This document shows, one piece after another, positions 41,136-49,791 of a stretch of 64,000 nucleotides of DNA. Every line of letters starts with the position of its first letter. Within the stretch, counting starts at the first letter, position 1. The position numbers and the translations under genes were made by a program. The notes beneath the pieces are model-generated. The model saw only the letters and a list, made by a program, of their open reading frames with translations. It did no database searches and had not been told where the DNA came from. The DNA comes from Neomegalonema sp. (GTDB lineage: Bacteria; Pseudomonadota; Alphaproteobacteria; Rhodobacterales; Rhodobacteraceae), in the NCBI RefSeq assembly GCF_028688855.1, contig NZ_JAQTXI010000004.1, positions 159,940 through 223,939 of the forward strand. Direction: 5' to 3'.

Positions 41136-42833
41136 ATGGCGGCTGCGGATTTCGGCGCGGGTTTCGACGAGGAGGTCGATCTTCTGGTGATCGGCGCGGG
41201 CGCGGGCGGCATGACCGCCGCCCTGAGCGGCGCCATCGCGGGGCTGAAGGTCCTGCTCTGCGAGAAGACCGACCTGGTGGGCGGAACGACCGCCACCTCG
41301 GGCGGCACCACCTGGGCGCCGGGAACGGAGCTCAGCCGCAGGGCGGGCGTCCCCGACAGCGCCGAGGATGCGGCGGAGTTCCTGCGGCATGTGGTGGGGA
41401 ATCGCGGCGGCGAGGATCTGCGCGCCGCCTTCCTCGCTTCGAGCGCCGAAGCCATCGCGGATCTGGAGCGCAATTCCGAAGTGCGCTTCGTGGCGGCGAC
41501 GGCCCATCCGGATTATCTCGACGGTCCCGGCTCGGCCCATGGCGGGCGGGCTCTGGCGCCGGTGGAGTTCGACGGGCGGCTGCTCGGCGAGGATTTCAGG
41601 CGCGTCCGGCCGCCGCGCGACGTCTTCATGGGGCTCGGGGGGATGATGGTCGGGCGGGCCGAGCTGGGCGCCCTGCTGAATCCTCTGGCCAGCCTCGCCA
41701 ATCTCAAGACCACGCTGCGGATGGTCCTGCGCCATTTCCGCGACCGGATCGGCCATGCGCGCGGGACGCGCATCCTCATGGGCAACGCTCTGGTGGGGCG
41801 GCTGTTCTACAGCCTGCGTCAGAAGAACGTCCCCATCTGGTTCGACAGCCCCCTCGCCGACTTCATCCGCGTGGAAGGCGAGGTGGTCGGCGCCGCGATC
41901 CGGACCCCTCAGGGCCTGCGGCGCGTGCGGGCGCGGCGCGGCGTGGTGCTGGCCACGGGCGGACTCGCCTGGAGCAAGGCCCTGCGCGACAAGCTCTTTC
42001 CGGCTCAGATCGCGCCCTTCTCCCAGGCCCCCGCGACGAACTCGGGCGACGGCGTGGCTCTGGCGACGGAGCGCCTCGGGGCGGCTCTGGACGACGGCGG
42101 CGACAGCGCGGGGCTCTGGATGCCCTGCTCGACGCTGAAGAAGCCGGACGGCTCCTTCTCCATCTGGCCGCATATCCTGCTCGACCGCGCCAAGCCGGGC
42201 CTGATCGCCGTCGGGCCGGACGGGCGGCGCTTCGTGAACGAATCCGACAGCTATCATGATTTCTGCACGGGCATGATCGGCGCCGGACTCAAGGAGGCCT
42301 GGCTGATCGTGGACGACGCCTTCGTCCGTCGTTACGGCCTGGGCCTCGTGCTGCCCGGCGGACGCGGGCTGAACCGGCTGCTGCGGGCGGGCTACCTCAC
42401 GCGCGGCGCCACGCTGGAGGCTCTGGCGCAGGCGGTGGGCGTCGATCCCCGGGGCCTCGCGGAGAGCGTCGCGGCCAACAACCGCTTCGCCGCCGAAGGC
42501 CTGGACCGCGATTTCGGGCGCGGGACCTCCGCCATGAACCGCTTCAACGGAGATCCCGAAGTCAAGGGCAATCCCTGCCTCGGCCCCATCTCCGCGACGG
42601 GGCCCTTCTACGCGCTGAAGGTGGTCCCGGTGGATCTGGCGAGCAGCGGCGGCCTGCGCATCGACCCGAACGGCGCCGTTCTGGACGCCGCAGGCCAGGT
42701 CATCCCCGGACTCTACGCCTGCGGCAACGACGCCAGTTCGATCTTCCGGGGGACCTATCCCGGCCCCGGCACGACCATAGGTCCGGCGATGGTCTTCGGC
42801 TGGCGCATCGCGCGCCACGCCGCGACGGCCTAG
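41136..42833 (+). CDS. KstD-like FAD-dependent dehydrogenase (paralogue 3)
   Basis: This 565-residue flavoprotein has LLVIGAGAGGMTAALSG, GGTTATSGGTTWAPG, TNSGDGVALATERLG and the C-terminal GLYACGNDASSIFRG / GTTIGPAMVFGWRIAR. It is full-length and shares the family layout with the other two paralogues, but differs from them in the C-terminal FAD motif (FRGTYPGPG against MGG-YP). GGGAGGA precedes the ATG. Its stop TAG overlaps the stop of the convergent Ldh gene. Its promoter region carries the second IclR-like operator. Confidence 0.8.
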   Translation: MAAADFGAGFDEEVDLLVIGAGAGGMTAALSGAIAGLKVLLCEKTDLVGGTTATSGGTTWAPGTELSRRAGVPDSAEDAAEFLRHVVGNRGGEDLRAAFLASSAEAIADLERNSEVRFVAATAHPDYLDGPGSAHGGRALAPVEFDGRLLGEDFRRVRPPRDVFMGLGGMMVGRAELGALLNPLASLANLKTTLRMVLRHFRDRIGHARGTRILMGNALVGRLFYSLRQKNVPIWFDSPLADFIRVEGEVVGAAIRTPQGLRRVRARRGVVLATGGLAWSKALRDKLFPAQIAPFSQAPATNSGDGVALATERLGAALDDGGDSAGLWMPCSTLKKPDGSFSIWPHILLDRAKPGLIAVGPDGRRFVNESDSYHDFCTGMIGAGLKEAWLIVDDAFVRRYGLGLVLPGGRGLNRLLRAGYLTRGATLEALAQAVGVDPRGLAESVAANNRFAAEGLDRDFGRGTSAMNRFNGDPEVKGNPCLGPISATGPFYALKVVPVDLASSGGLRIDPNGAVLDAAGQVIPGLYACGNDASSIFRGTYPGPGTTIGPAMVFGWRIARHAATA

Positions 42834-43864
42834 CCCAGGGCGTCGAGTCCGAGGCGGCGCATCCGCTCCAGCCTCTCCGTCTCCTGCGCGGAGAGGCGGA
42901 CGCCCTCGGCCAGAGTCCGCGCCCGCACCGTGAAGCGCCTCTGCGACGGCAGGCGCGCGCCCTGTCCGAGGATCGCCTCGAAGAGGATCTCCGCCCGCGC
43001 GAAGGGATCTCCGGGACGCCCCGCCGCGAAGCGCTCAGGGTCGAAGGCGAGGATCAGTTCGCCATGCTGGGGCGCAAGATTCGTCGCGCCCAGATGCTCC
43101 AGAGCCTCCGCGCTGGTGCGGTCGCCGATCATGCTCCCGGCCAGCAGCTCGATCATGGTCGCCAGAGCCGAGCCCTTGTGTCCGCCGAAGGGCAGCATGG
43201 CCCCTTCGAGCGCCTTCTCCGGATCGGTGGTGGGGGCGCCTCCGGAGTCCAGAGCCCAGCCCTCCGGCAGAGGCTCGCCCGCGCGGCGGCGGAGCTCGAC
43301 CTCTCCGCGCGCCGCCGCCGAGGTCGCGAAATCGAAGACGTAGGGCGGCCCGCCCCGACGCGGCCAGCCGAAGGCCAGGGGATTCGTGCCCAGAAGCGGC
43401 CGGATTCCTCCGCTCGGCGCAACCACCGCGTAGCTCGGGCAGAGCGCCAGAGCCGCCAGCCCCATGTCGGTCAAGACCTCGACCTCGGGCCAGAGCGCCG
43501 AGAAATGCGTGCAGTCGTTGAGGACCAGCGCCGCGAGTCCCAGCTCACGGGCGCGGGCCGCCAGAACCGGCGCGCCCAGTTCGAAGGCCGGGCCGGAGAA
43601 TCCGCCTTTCGCCTCCACGCGCAGGATCGCCGATCCGTCGTCGGCGAGGCTCGGCTCGGCGCGCGGATCGACCTTGCCCGCCTTGATCGTGCGCAGACAG
43701 CCTTCGATCCGGTAGAGGCCATGAGCGGCGCATCCGTCTCTTTCCCCCGCCACGATGGTCCGCGCGACGGCTCCCGCCGCCCGAGGGCTCGCGCCCGCCT
43801 TGTCGAGGATCTCCTCGACCAGCGCCTGAAGCGCCTCCAGAGTCATGACGGTCTGCGCGCTCAC
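42830..43864 (-). CDS. Malate/L-lactate dehydrogenase-family (Ldh2) oxidoreductase
   Basis: This 344-residue protein belongs to the type-2 malate/L-sulfolactate/ureidoglycolate dehydrogenase family, NAD(P)-dependent enzymes with a fold distinct from Rossmann LDH. Family marks are AARTIVAGERDGCAAHGLYR-like start, VLNDCTHFSALWPEVE, GTNPLAFGWPRR and MLPFGGHKGSALATMIELL. The GTG start at 43864 is chosen over an ATG six codons downstream because of an upstream purine-rich stretch; this is not certain. It could reduce or oxidise a 2-oxo acid or a cyclic imine. No partner gene gives the substrate. Confidence 0.78.
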   Translation of the reverse strand: MSAQTVMTLEALQALVEEILDKAGASPRAAGAVARTIVAGERDGCAAHGLYRIEGCLRTIKAGKVDPRAEPSLADDGSAILRVEAKGGFSGPAFELGAPVLAARARELGLAALVLNDCTHFSALWPEVEVLTDMGLAALALCPSYAVVAPSGGIRPLLGTNPLAFGWPRRGGPPYVFDFATSAAARGEVELRRRAGEPLPEGWALDSGGAPTTDPEKALEGAMLPFGGHKGSALATMIELLAGSMIGDRTSAEALEHLGATNLAPQHGELILAFDPERFAAGRPGDPFARAEILFEAILGQGARLPSQRRFTVRARTLAEGVRLSAQETERLERMRRLGLDALG

Positions 43865-43963
43865 GGAAGGCCTGCCTTTCTCCTGACGCCGGGCCTGCGC
43901 CGGCGGACTGCGCGCATCCTGGCCCGGAAGCCGCCGCAAGTCGACCCGGCGCGGCGCCTGATC

Positions 43964-44992
43964 CTAGCCCGCCCGGCCGAATCGCTTGCGGTAATCGCCC
44001 GGCGCAAGGCCGGTCATCCGCGCGAAGACCCGGCGGAAGGCGCCCGCGTCCTCGTAACCCACCTCATGGGCGATCTGCGCGATGGGACGGGCCGTGGCCT
44101 CCAGACTCTCGCGCGCCTCCTCCACCCGCAGACGCTGGCGATATTCCGTCGGACGCAGGCCCGTGGCCTTGCGGAAGCGCCTCAGGAAGGTGCGCGTCTC
44201 CAGCCCCGCCCGCGCGGACATGGCCGCCACGTCGGCTTCGCGGGCCTCGGGGCGGCGCAGCCAGCGCTGGACGCCCAGAATCGCCGCGTCGCCATGGTCC
44301 AGACGCGGCGCGAAGGCGCTGTAAGGGGCCTGCTCGCGGCCCGGAGGATCCACCAGCAGAAAGCGCGCCGTCTCGCGCATGGCCGCCGAGCCGAGCAGCC
44401 GCTCCACCAGACGCAGCCCGAGGTCCGTCCAGGACATGAGCCCTCCGGCCGTGATCACGTCGCCGTCGTCGATGAGGAGGCGCTCGGCCTCCACCCGGAT
44501 CTTCGGATAGCGCGCCGCGAAACGCTCGGCGTAGATCCAGTGCGTGGTCGCGCGCCGCCCGTCGAGAAGCCCCGTCTCGGCCAGCCCGAAGGCCCCCGCG
44601 CAGACCGAAGCCAGAGCCGAACCCGCCGCATGGCTGCGCGCCAGATGCTCCATCAGTCCGCCGAGGGTCTCGGCCGTGGGCGGCTCGCCGAGGCTCGGCG
44701 GCAGGATCACCACCGCAGGCGCCGGATTGCGCCGCGCTTCGGGCGCCGTGTCGAAGACGCGCCGCGCGCCGCAGGCCCCGGGTTCTTCGCCCTCCTCGGC
44801 GCGGGCGAGGTGGGTCACGCGCAGCAGAGGCCCCGCTTCGGGCGCGGTCTCGCGCCTTTCGCGGGCCAGAAGATCGGCCACGAGAAACAGATCCGTCAGA
44901 CCCTGCACGGCTGCGGCCTGAGCCCCGGGATAGACCAGAATCGCGATCTCCGGAGGTCCGGTCGGGGAGCCATGGGGAGAAGCTTGCGTCAT
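43964..44992 (-). CDS. GlxA-type AraC-family regulator (DJ-1/PfpI domain)
   Basis: This 342-residue regulator has an N-terminal DJ-1/PfpI-like domain (IAILVYPGAQAAAVQGLTDLF; SVCAGAFGLAETGLLDGRRATTHW, about residues 128-151) and a C-terminal AraC domain (DVAAMSARAGLETRTFLRRF; PIAQIAHEVGYEDAGAFRRVF). Regulators of this type often control amine, betaine or amino-acid use. It is divergent from a cysteine hydrolase gene, and two 12-base direct repeats begin at its start codon. Control of the hydrolase and itself is likely. Confidence 0.88.
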   Translation of the reverse strand: MTQASPHGSPTGPPEIAILVYPGAQAAAVQGLTDLFLVADLLARERRETAPEAGPLLRVTHLARAEEGEEPGACGARRVFDTAPEARRNPAPAVVILPPSLGEPPTAETLGGLMEHLARSHAAGSALASVCAGAFGLAETGLLDGRRATTHWIYAERFAARYPKIRVEAERLLIDDGDVITAGGLMSWTDLGLRLVERLLGSAAMRETARFLLVDPPGREQAPYSAFAPRLDHGDAAILGVQRWLRRPEAREADVAAMSARAGLETRTFLRRFRKATGLRPTEYRQRLRVEEARESLEATARPIAQIAHEVGYEDAGAFRRVFARMTGLAPGDYRKRFGRAG

Positions 44993-45024
44993 TTGTCGCT
45001 TTCGCCCCGCTTTTTGTCGCTTTC
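44992..45024. promoter_or_regulatory. Direct repeats, probable AraC-type operator
   Basis: TTTGTCGCTTTC occurs at 44992-45003 and again at 45013-45024, exactly 21 bases (two helical turns) apart. That spacing fits the direct-repeat sites of AraC-family proteins. It lies in the 110-base divergent spacer next to the regulator's start codon. Confidence 0.7.
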
Positions 45025-45102
45025 ACCGGTTGCATCCTGGGCCCTCGCAGGCGAGCCTGCAATCTCGATGGACCGTAACAAGACTAAATATGGAGGACTC
45101 GC

Positions 45103-45669
45103 ATGAGCGATCGCGCCCTCGTCGTCGTGGATATCCAGAACGATTATTTCCCCGGAGGCAGATTCACCCTCTCCGGGATCGAAGCCGCCGCCGCCAACGC
45201 GGCCCGCGTTCTGGAGGCCGCCCGCGCCGCCGGAGATCTGGTCGTGCATGTGCGTCATGAATTCCCCACCGCCGAAGCGCCCTTCTTCGCGCCGGGCTCC
45301 GCAGGCGCGGACATCCACGCCAGCGTCGCCGCGCGCCCCGGCGAGGCGGTGGTCGTCAAGCACCAGATCAACGCTTTCCGCGACACCGACCTGAAGGCCC
45401 GTCTCGACGCCGCGGGCGTGAAGAAGGTCGTGATCGTGGGCGCGATGAGCCACATGTGCATCGAGGGAACCGCCCGCGCCGCCGCCGATTTCGGCTACGA
45501 GACGACCGTCGTCCATGACGCCGTCGCCACGCGGGATCTAGAGTTCGGCGGACAGGTCGTCCCCGCCGCTCAGGCCCATGCGGCCTCCATGGCGGCCATC
45601 GGCTTCGCCTACGCCGCCACCCCCTCGACGCAGGAATGGCTTTCGCGTCGCGAGAAGGCCGAAGCCTGA
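45103..45669 (+). CDS. Isochorismatase-like cysteine hydrolase
   Basis: This 188-residue protein belongs to the isochorismatase-like hydrolase superfamily, with the triad visible as Asp in VVVDIQNDYFPGG, Lys in VVVKHQINAF and Cys in MSHMCIEGTARAA. The superfamily covers nicotinamidases, N-carbamoylsarcosine amidases and ureidoacrylate hydrolases. Substrate cannot be read from the sequence. It is divergent from a GlxA-type regulator and shares its control region. A terminator-like hairpin follows. Confidence 0.88.
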   Translation: MSDRALVVVDIQNDYFPGGRFTLSGIEAAAANAARVLEAARAAGDLVVHVRHEFPTAEAPFFAPGSAGADIHASVAARPGEAVVVKHQINAFRDTDLKARLDAAGVKKVVIVGAMSHMCIEGTARAAADFGYETTVVHDAVATRDLEFGGQVVPAAQAHAASMAAIGFAYAATPSTQEWLSRREKAEA

Positions 45670-45747
45670 TCTTCGGTCTTGTGGGCGCGCGCGACGAGAT
45701 CGCCCTCTCCTCCGCGCGCTCCTTTTTCGAGCCCCGACGCGAAGCTG

Positions 45748-45778
45748 GAAGACGCCGCAGGCGGGCTGCGGCGTCTTC
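45748..45778 (+). terminator. Terminator after the cysteine hydrolase gene
   Basis: A 13-base perfect stem GAAGACGCCGCAG/CTGCGGCGTCTTC with a five-base loop GCGGG lies about 80 bases past the stop at 45669. There is no long T-tract. Confidence 0.6.
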
Positions 45779-45975
45779 GGCTTCCGCCGTTCTCGTCTTC
45801 GGAAGCTCCGCCAGACATGGCGCCGGGGGAGCGTCGCCAGAAAGGGCGGAGGCGGCGCGCTGTTCGGGGGAGGACCGTTCGAGACGCCTTGAGAGCAAGC
45901 TAGCTCCGGCGCCGCGCCGGACGAAGCGATTTGATCGCCTGAGGTTTTGCGTCCGGCGCATATGTCCGGAAAGCG

Positions 45976-46004
45976 AAAGGCCCGCATCGCTGCGGGCCTT
46001 TTCC
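45976..46004. terminator. Terminator of metK, probably bidirectional
   Basis: An 11-base stem AAAGGCCCGCA/TGCGGGCCTTT with loop TCGC lies about 20 bases past the metK stop. The minus-strand tail is T-rich (TTTCGCTTT) and the plus-strand tail reads TTTTCC. Confidence 0.75.
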
Positions 46005-46022
46005 TGCTTCCGGAAGGCGGAT

Positions 46023-47183
46023 TCAGACCGCCTTGCGCAGCGCCTCGGCGAGGTCGGTCTTCTCCCAGGAGAAGCCGCCGTCCGCATCCGGCGTGCGGCC
46101 GAAATGACCGTAAGCCGCCGTGCGCCGGTAGATCGGCCGGTTCAGCCCCAGATGGGTGCGGATCCCGCGCGGCGTCAGCGGCATGGCCGCGCGGATCGCC
46201 GCCTCGATCTTCTCGGGCGGGACTTCGCCGGTGCCGAAGTCGTCGACGTAGATCGACAAGGGTTCGGCCACGCCGATGGCGTAGGCGAGCTGCACGAGGC
46301 AGCGTCGCGCCAGACCCGCCGCCACCACGTTCTTGGCCACATAGCGCGCGGCGTAGGCGGCGGAGCGGTCCACCTTGGTCGGATCCTTGCCCGAGAAGGC
46401 TCCGCCCCCATGAGGCGCCGCGCCGCCATAGGTGTCGACGATGATCTTGCGGCCGGTCAGGCCCGCGTCTCCGTCGGGCCCGCCGATGACGAAACGCCCC
46501 GTCGGATTCACATGCCAGACGGTGCCCGGATCGATCCAGCCTTCCGGCAGGGCCTTGCGGACGTAAGGCTCGATCACCGCCCGCACGTCGGCGGAGGTCA
46601 TGTCCTCGTCGAGATGCTGCGTCGAGAGCACGATGGTGTGCGCCCGCACGGGCTTTCCGTCGCGATATTCGACCGTGAGCTGGCTTTTCGCGTCCGGCCC
46701 GAGCACCGCCGCCGAACCGTCGCGCCGGGCCTCGGAGAGCAGCCGGAGCATCTTGTGGGCGTAGAGGATCGGGGCGGGCATGAGTTCGGGCGTCTCGTCG
46801 ACGGCGTAGCCGAACATGATGCCCTGATCGCCCGCGCCTTCATCCTTGGAGCCGCTGGAATCCACGCCCTGGGCGATGTCCGCCGATTGCTGATGCACGA
46901 GGCATTCGATCTGGCAGCTGTCCCAGTGGAAGCCCTTCTGCTCGTAGCCGATGTCGCGGATGGTCTCGCGGGCGGTGGCGATCATCTCCTCGCGCTTGAC
47001 CTGGGCGCGGACCTCGCCGAGCAACACCACATGGTTGGTGGTCGCCGCGACCTCGATGGCCGTGCGGGCCTCGGGCTCGCGGGCGAGGACCACGTCGATG
47101 ATCGAATCCGCGATCTGGTCGCAGATCTTGTCCGGATGGCCCTCGGAGACGGATTCCGAGGTGAAGAGGAAGTCTTTCCGCAT
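46023..47183 (-). CDS. metK: S-adenosylmethionine synthetase
   Basis: MetK makes S-adenosylmethionine from methionine and ATP. The 386-residue protein begins [19 protein letters not shown] with the ATP-binding HPDK, has the signature [19 protein letters not shown] and the P-loop-like [19 protein letters not shown]. The ATG at 47183 follows GGAG by six bases; a start eight codons upstream is less likely. It lies 20 bases after the ahcY stop, so the two form a methyl-cycle operon without room for a riboswitch between them. Confidence 0.97.
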   Translation of the reverse strand: MRKDFLFTSESVSEGHPDKICDQIADSIIDVVLAREPEARTAIEVAATTNHVVLLGEVRAQVKREEMIATARETIRDIGYEQKGFHWDSCQIECLVHQQSADIAQGVDSSGSKDEGAGDQGIMFGYAVDETPELMPAPILYAHKMLRLLSEARRDGSAAVLGPDAKSQLTVEYRDGKPVRAHTIVLSTQHLDEDMTSADVRAVIEPYVRKALPEGWIDPGTVWHVNPTGRFVIGGPDGDAGLTGRKIIVDTYGGAAPHGGGAFSGKDPTKVDRSAAYAARYVAKNVVAAGLARRCLVQLAYAIGVAEPLSIYVDDFGTGEVPPEKIEAAIRAAMPLTPRGIRTHLGLNRPIYRRTAAYGHFGRTPDADGGFSWEKTDLAEALRKAV

Positions 47184-47203
47184 GACGCGCTCCGCAGGAG
47201 GGA

Positions 47204-48595
47204 TCAATAGCGATAATGATCGGGCTTGAAGGGGCCTTCGGCGGGCACGCCGATATAGGCCGCCTGCTCGGGGGACAGCACGGTCAGCTTCACGCCGAGC
47301 TTCTCCAGATGCAGCCGCGCCACCTTCTCGTCCAGAGTCTTGGGCAGGACGTAGACGCGGTTTTCATAGGCCTCGCCGCGCGTCCAGAGCTCGATCTGCG
47401 CGAGGGTCTGGTTGGTGAAGCTCGCCGACATGACGAAGCTCGGATGCCCCGTCGCGCAGCCCAGATTCACGAGGCGTCCCTGAGCCAGCAGGATGATCCG
47501 CTTGCCGCCGGGGAAGACGACCTCGTCCACCTGCGGCTTGACGTTGCGCCATTCGAGATTGCGCAAGGCCGCGACCTGAATCTCGGCGTCGAAATGGCCG
47601 ATGTTCGAGACGATGGCCCGATCCTTCATGGCGCGCATGTGGTCGAGCGTGATGATGTCGGCGTTGCCGGTGGCGGTCACGAAGATGTCGCCCAGAGGAG
47701 CGGCCTCCTCCATGGTCACCACTTCATAGCCTTCGAGCGCCGCCTGAAGCGCGCAGATGGGGTCGATCTCGGTGATGAGCACCCGCGCGCCCGAGGCCCG
47801 CAGCGACATCGCCGAGCCCTTGCCCACGTCGCCGAAGCCCGCGACCACCGCCACCTTGCCCGCGATCATGACGTCGGTGGCGCGGCGCAGGCCGTCCACG
47901 AGGCTCTCGCGGCAGCCGTAGAGATTGTCGAACTTGGATTTCGTCACGCTGTCGTTGACGTTGATCGCCGGGAAGGGAAGCTGCCCCTTCGCCGCCAGCT
48001 GATAGAGCCGGTGAACGCCGGTGGTGGTCTCCTCGGAGACGCCCTTCAGCCCCGCGCGCACTCTGGCGAACCAGCCGGGCGCAGCCTTGATCCGTTTCAG
48101 AATCTGCGCCTTGAGGACTTCCTCTTCTTCATTGGCGGGCTTGTCGAGGAGCTTTTCGCCCGCCTCGATCCGCGCGCCGTAGAGGATGTAGATGGTGGCG
48201 TCGCCGCCGTCGTCGAGGATGAGATTGGCCGTCTCGCCGTTCGGCCAGTCGAAGATGCGGTCCACATAGGACCAGTATTCTTCGAGCGTCTCGCCCTTCA
48301 CCGCGAAGACCGGAGTCCCCGCCGCCGCGATGGCCGCCGCCGCATGATCCTGCGTCGAGAAGATGTTGCAGGAGGACCAGCGCACCTCCGCCCCGAGCGC
48401 CTGAAGCGTCTCGATCAGCACGGCGGTCTGGATGGTCATGTGCAGGCATCCGGCGATCCGCGCGCCCTTCAGCGCCTGAACCGGCCCGAATTCGGCGCGG
48501 CTGGCCATGAGGCCGGGCATCTCGCTTTCGGCGATCGAGATTTCCTTGCGGCCCCAATCGGCGAGGCTGAGGTCGGCGACGACATGGTCGGTCAT
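47204..48595 (-). CDS. ahcY: Adenosylhomocysteinase
   Basis: AhcY hydrolyses S-adenosylhomocysteine to adenosine and homocysteine and relieves product inhibition of methyltransferases. The 463-residue protein has the conserved NAD-binding stretch [36 protein letters not shown] with the catalytic Lys, and the C-terminal KPDHYRY typical of the long bacterial form. GGAGACC lies before the ATG. It is cotranscribed with metK, and an inverted repeat lies upstream. Confidence 0.97.
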   Translation of the reverse strand: MTDHVVADLSLADWGRKEISIAESEMPGLMASRAEFGPVQALKGARIAGCLHMTIQTAVLIETLQALGAEVRWSSCNIFSTQDHAAAAIAAAGTPVFAVKGETLEEYWSYVDRIFDWPNGETANLILDDGGDATIYILYGARIEAGEKLLDKPANEEEEVLKAQILKRIKAAPGWFARVRAGLKGVSEETTTGVHRLYQLAAKGQLPFPAINVNDSVTKSKFDNLYGCRESLVDGLRRATDVMIAGKVAVVAGFGDVGKGSAMSLRASGARVLITEIDPICALQAALEGYEVVTMEEAAPLGDIFVTATGNADIITLDHMRAMKDRAIVSNIGHFDAEIQVAALRNLEWRNVKPQVDEVVFPGGKRIILLAQGRLVNLGCATGHPSFVMSASFTNQTLAQIELWTRGEAYENRVYVLPKTLDEKVARLHLEKLGVKLTVLSPEQAAYIGVPAEGPFKPDHYRY

Positions 48596-48688
48596 GGAGC
48601 GGTCTCCTGCGCGGCCTCCCGCAAGGGGGCGCGGATTCGGGTCTCGGCGACGAAGTCCGGCGGCGGATTCCGGCGACGAATTCGCCCC

Positions 48689-48743
48689 GCCCTAGCATTT
48701 CGCAGGAGCGAACTCAACCGTCGCATAAGGAAATCCTTATGCG
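48689..48743 (-). promoter_or_regulatory. ahcY promoter with a 10-base inverted repeat
   Basis: CGCATAAGGA and TCCTTATGCG flank two bases at 48722-48743, a perfect dyad. Immediately downstream on the minus strand TTGAGT (48717-48712) and TAGGGC (48694-48689) are 17 bases apart and could be -35/-10 boxes. The position fits an operator just upstream of -35. A SahR/SamR-type methionine-cycle regulator is possible; I cannot confirm its motif. Confidence 0.55.
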
Positions 48744-48772
48744 CTCCGCTTATCGAAATCTTCACTGAGAGC

Positions 48773-49651
48773 TTAATCCAGCGGAATCACGTCCACGCCC
48801 TGTTCGGTGCGCTGCTCTCCGGCCATGCGCATGACGCCGCGCACCGGCGCCACGTCGTCGTAATCGCGGCCCCGGGCGATCACGATGTGATCCGTCCCGA
48901 CGTTCAGGGCGTTGGTGGGATCATATTCGATCCATCCCATCTCGCGGCCGCACCAGACCCTCACCCAGGCGTGCATGGCGTCCGAACCCTCCAGACGCTC
49001 GACGCCGGGCGGCGGGATCGTCCTGAGGAAGCCCGAGACGTAGGCCGCCGGAATCCGCAGCGAGCGCAAGGCCACGATCATGATGTGGCTGAAGTCCTGA
49101 CAGACGCCGCGTCTGGCCGCGAAGGCCACCGAGACCGGCGTGTCGACTTCGGTGGCCTCGGGATCATAGGCCATCTGGTTGTAGATGGCTTCGCCCAGAG
49201 CGATGGCGATCTCGTAGACGCTCTTCTTCCCCTTGGCCAGACCGGCGGCCCATTGCGCGATCAGCGGCTCGACGGGGGCTCGCGGCGAGGGCGCGAGGAA
49301 ATGATGCGGCGCTTCGGGCTCGACTCCGGCGTGGCCCGCGATCTCGCCTTCCAGCCGCTCCAGCGGCGGCGAGAGGTCCAGAGGCTTCAGCCGGGCGTGC
49401 CTCTCGATCCGCGCCAGCATGAGGAATTCGCTGCGCTCCAGAGGCTCGTAGAAGGCCACCTCGACGATGGGGTTCTGAAAGAAGTCGCGCCGCTCCAGAC
49501 GCTCGTCCGGGCGCGGGTCGATCTTCAGCCGGCTCGCGACGACCGTCTGTTCGCCCGGCAGGTTCGGCGGCGTCAGACAGAGCAGGTGGCGGCCCGTCTC
49601 GGCGGCGCGGGGATATTCGTAGATGATGGAGAGGCGCACGTCATACCGCAT
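48773..49651 (-). CDS. Transglutaminase-like family protein
   Basis: This 292-residue protein has a bacterial transglutaminase N-terminal beta domain (RYDVRLSIIYEYPRAAETGRH-like) and a transglutaminase core with the triad Cys in RRGVCQDFSHIM, His in DAMHAWVRVW and Asp in WIEYDPTNAL. Proteins of this type act as thiol proteases or peptide ligase-associated factors. The ATG at 49651 follows GAGGAGGAC; the longer frame adds 23 residues without homologous features. It is a single gene between ahcY and rtcB. Confidence 0.88.
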   Translation of the reverse strand: MRYDVRLSIIYEYPRAAETGRHLLCLTPPNLPGEQTVVASRLKIDPRPDERLERRDFFQNPIVEVAFYEPLERSEFLMLARIERHARLKPLDLSPPLERLEGEIAGHAGVEPEAPHHFLAPSPRAPVEPLIAQWAAGLAKGKKSVYEIAIALGEAIYNQMAYDPEATEVDTPVSVAFAARRGVCQDFSHIMIVALRSLRIPAAYVSGFLRTIPPPGVERLEGSDAMHAWVRVWCGREMGWIEYDPTNALNVGTDHIVIARGRDYDDVAPVRGVMRMAGEQRTEQGVDVIPLD

Positions 49652-49732
49652 GGAGTCCTCCTCGGCGCTCGCTTCCGGAGCGGCGCGCCCTCTTCCTACT
49701 CCAAAGACCGATGCGGGCAAGGAAAAAGGAAA

Positions 49733-49771
49733 AAGGCCGCTCCGCCCCCGATCCGGGCGCAGGGCGGCCTT
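49733..49771 (-). terminator. Terminator of rtcB
   Basis: AAGGCCGC and GCGGCCTT close a long hairpin with an inner CCGCCC/GGGCG stem about 20 bases past the rtcB stop. On the minus strand it is followed by TTTTTCC. Confidence 0.7.
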
Positions 49772-49791
49772 CCTCTTGCGCGGCGGCGCCC

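Larger units (their letters stand above)
45670..46022. other. Intergenic region between the cysteine hydrolase and metK
   Basis: This 353-base spacer between convergent genes contains two strong hairpins (listed separately) and a smaller dyad TCCGGCG-N3-CGCCGGA. I see no credible gene. A small RNA reading rightward into the second hairpin is possible but unsupported. Confidence 0.5.

Noticed and set aside
48596..48772. SAM or SAH riboswitch before ahcY
   Set aside because: I could not find the conserved pairing elements of SAH, SAM-II or SAM/SAH riboswitches. A protein operator explains the dyad better.
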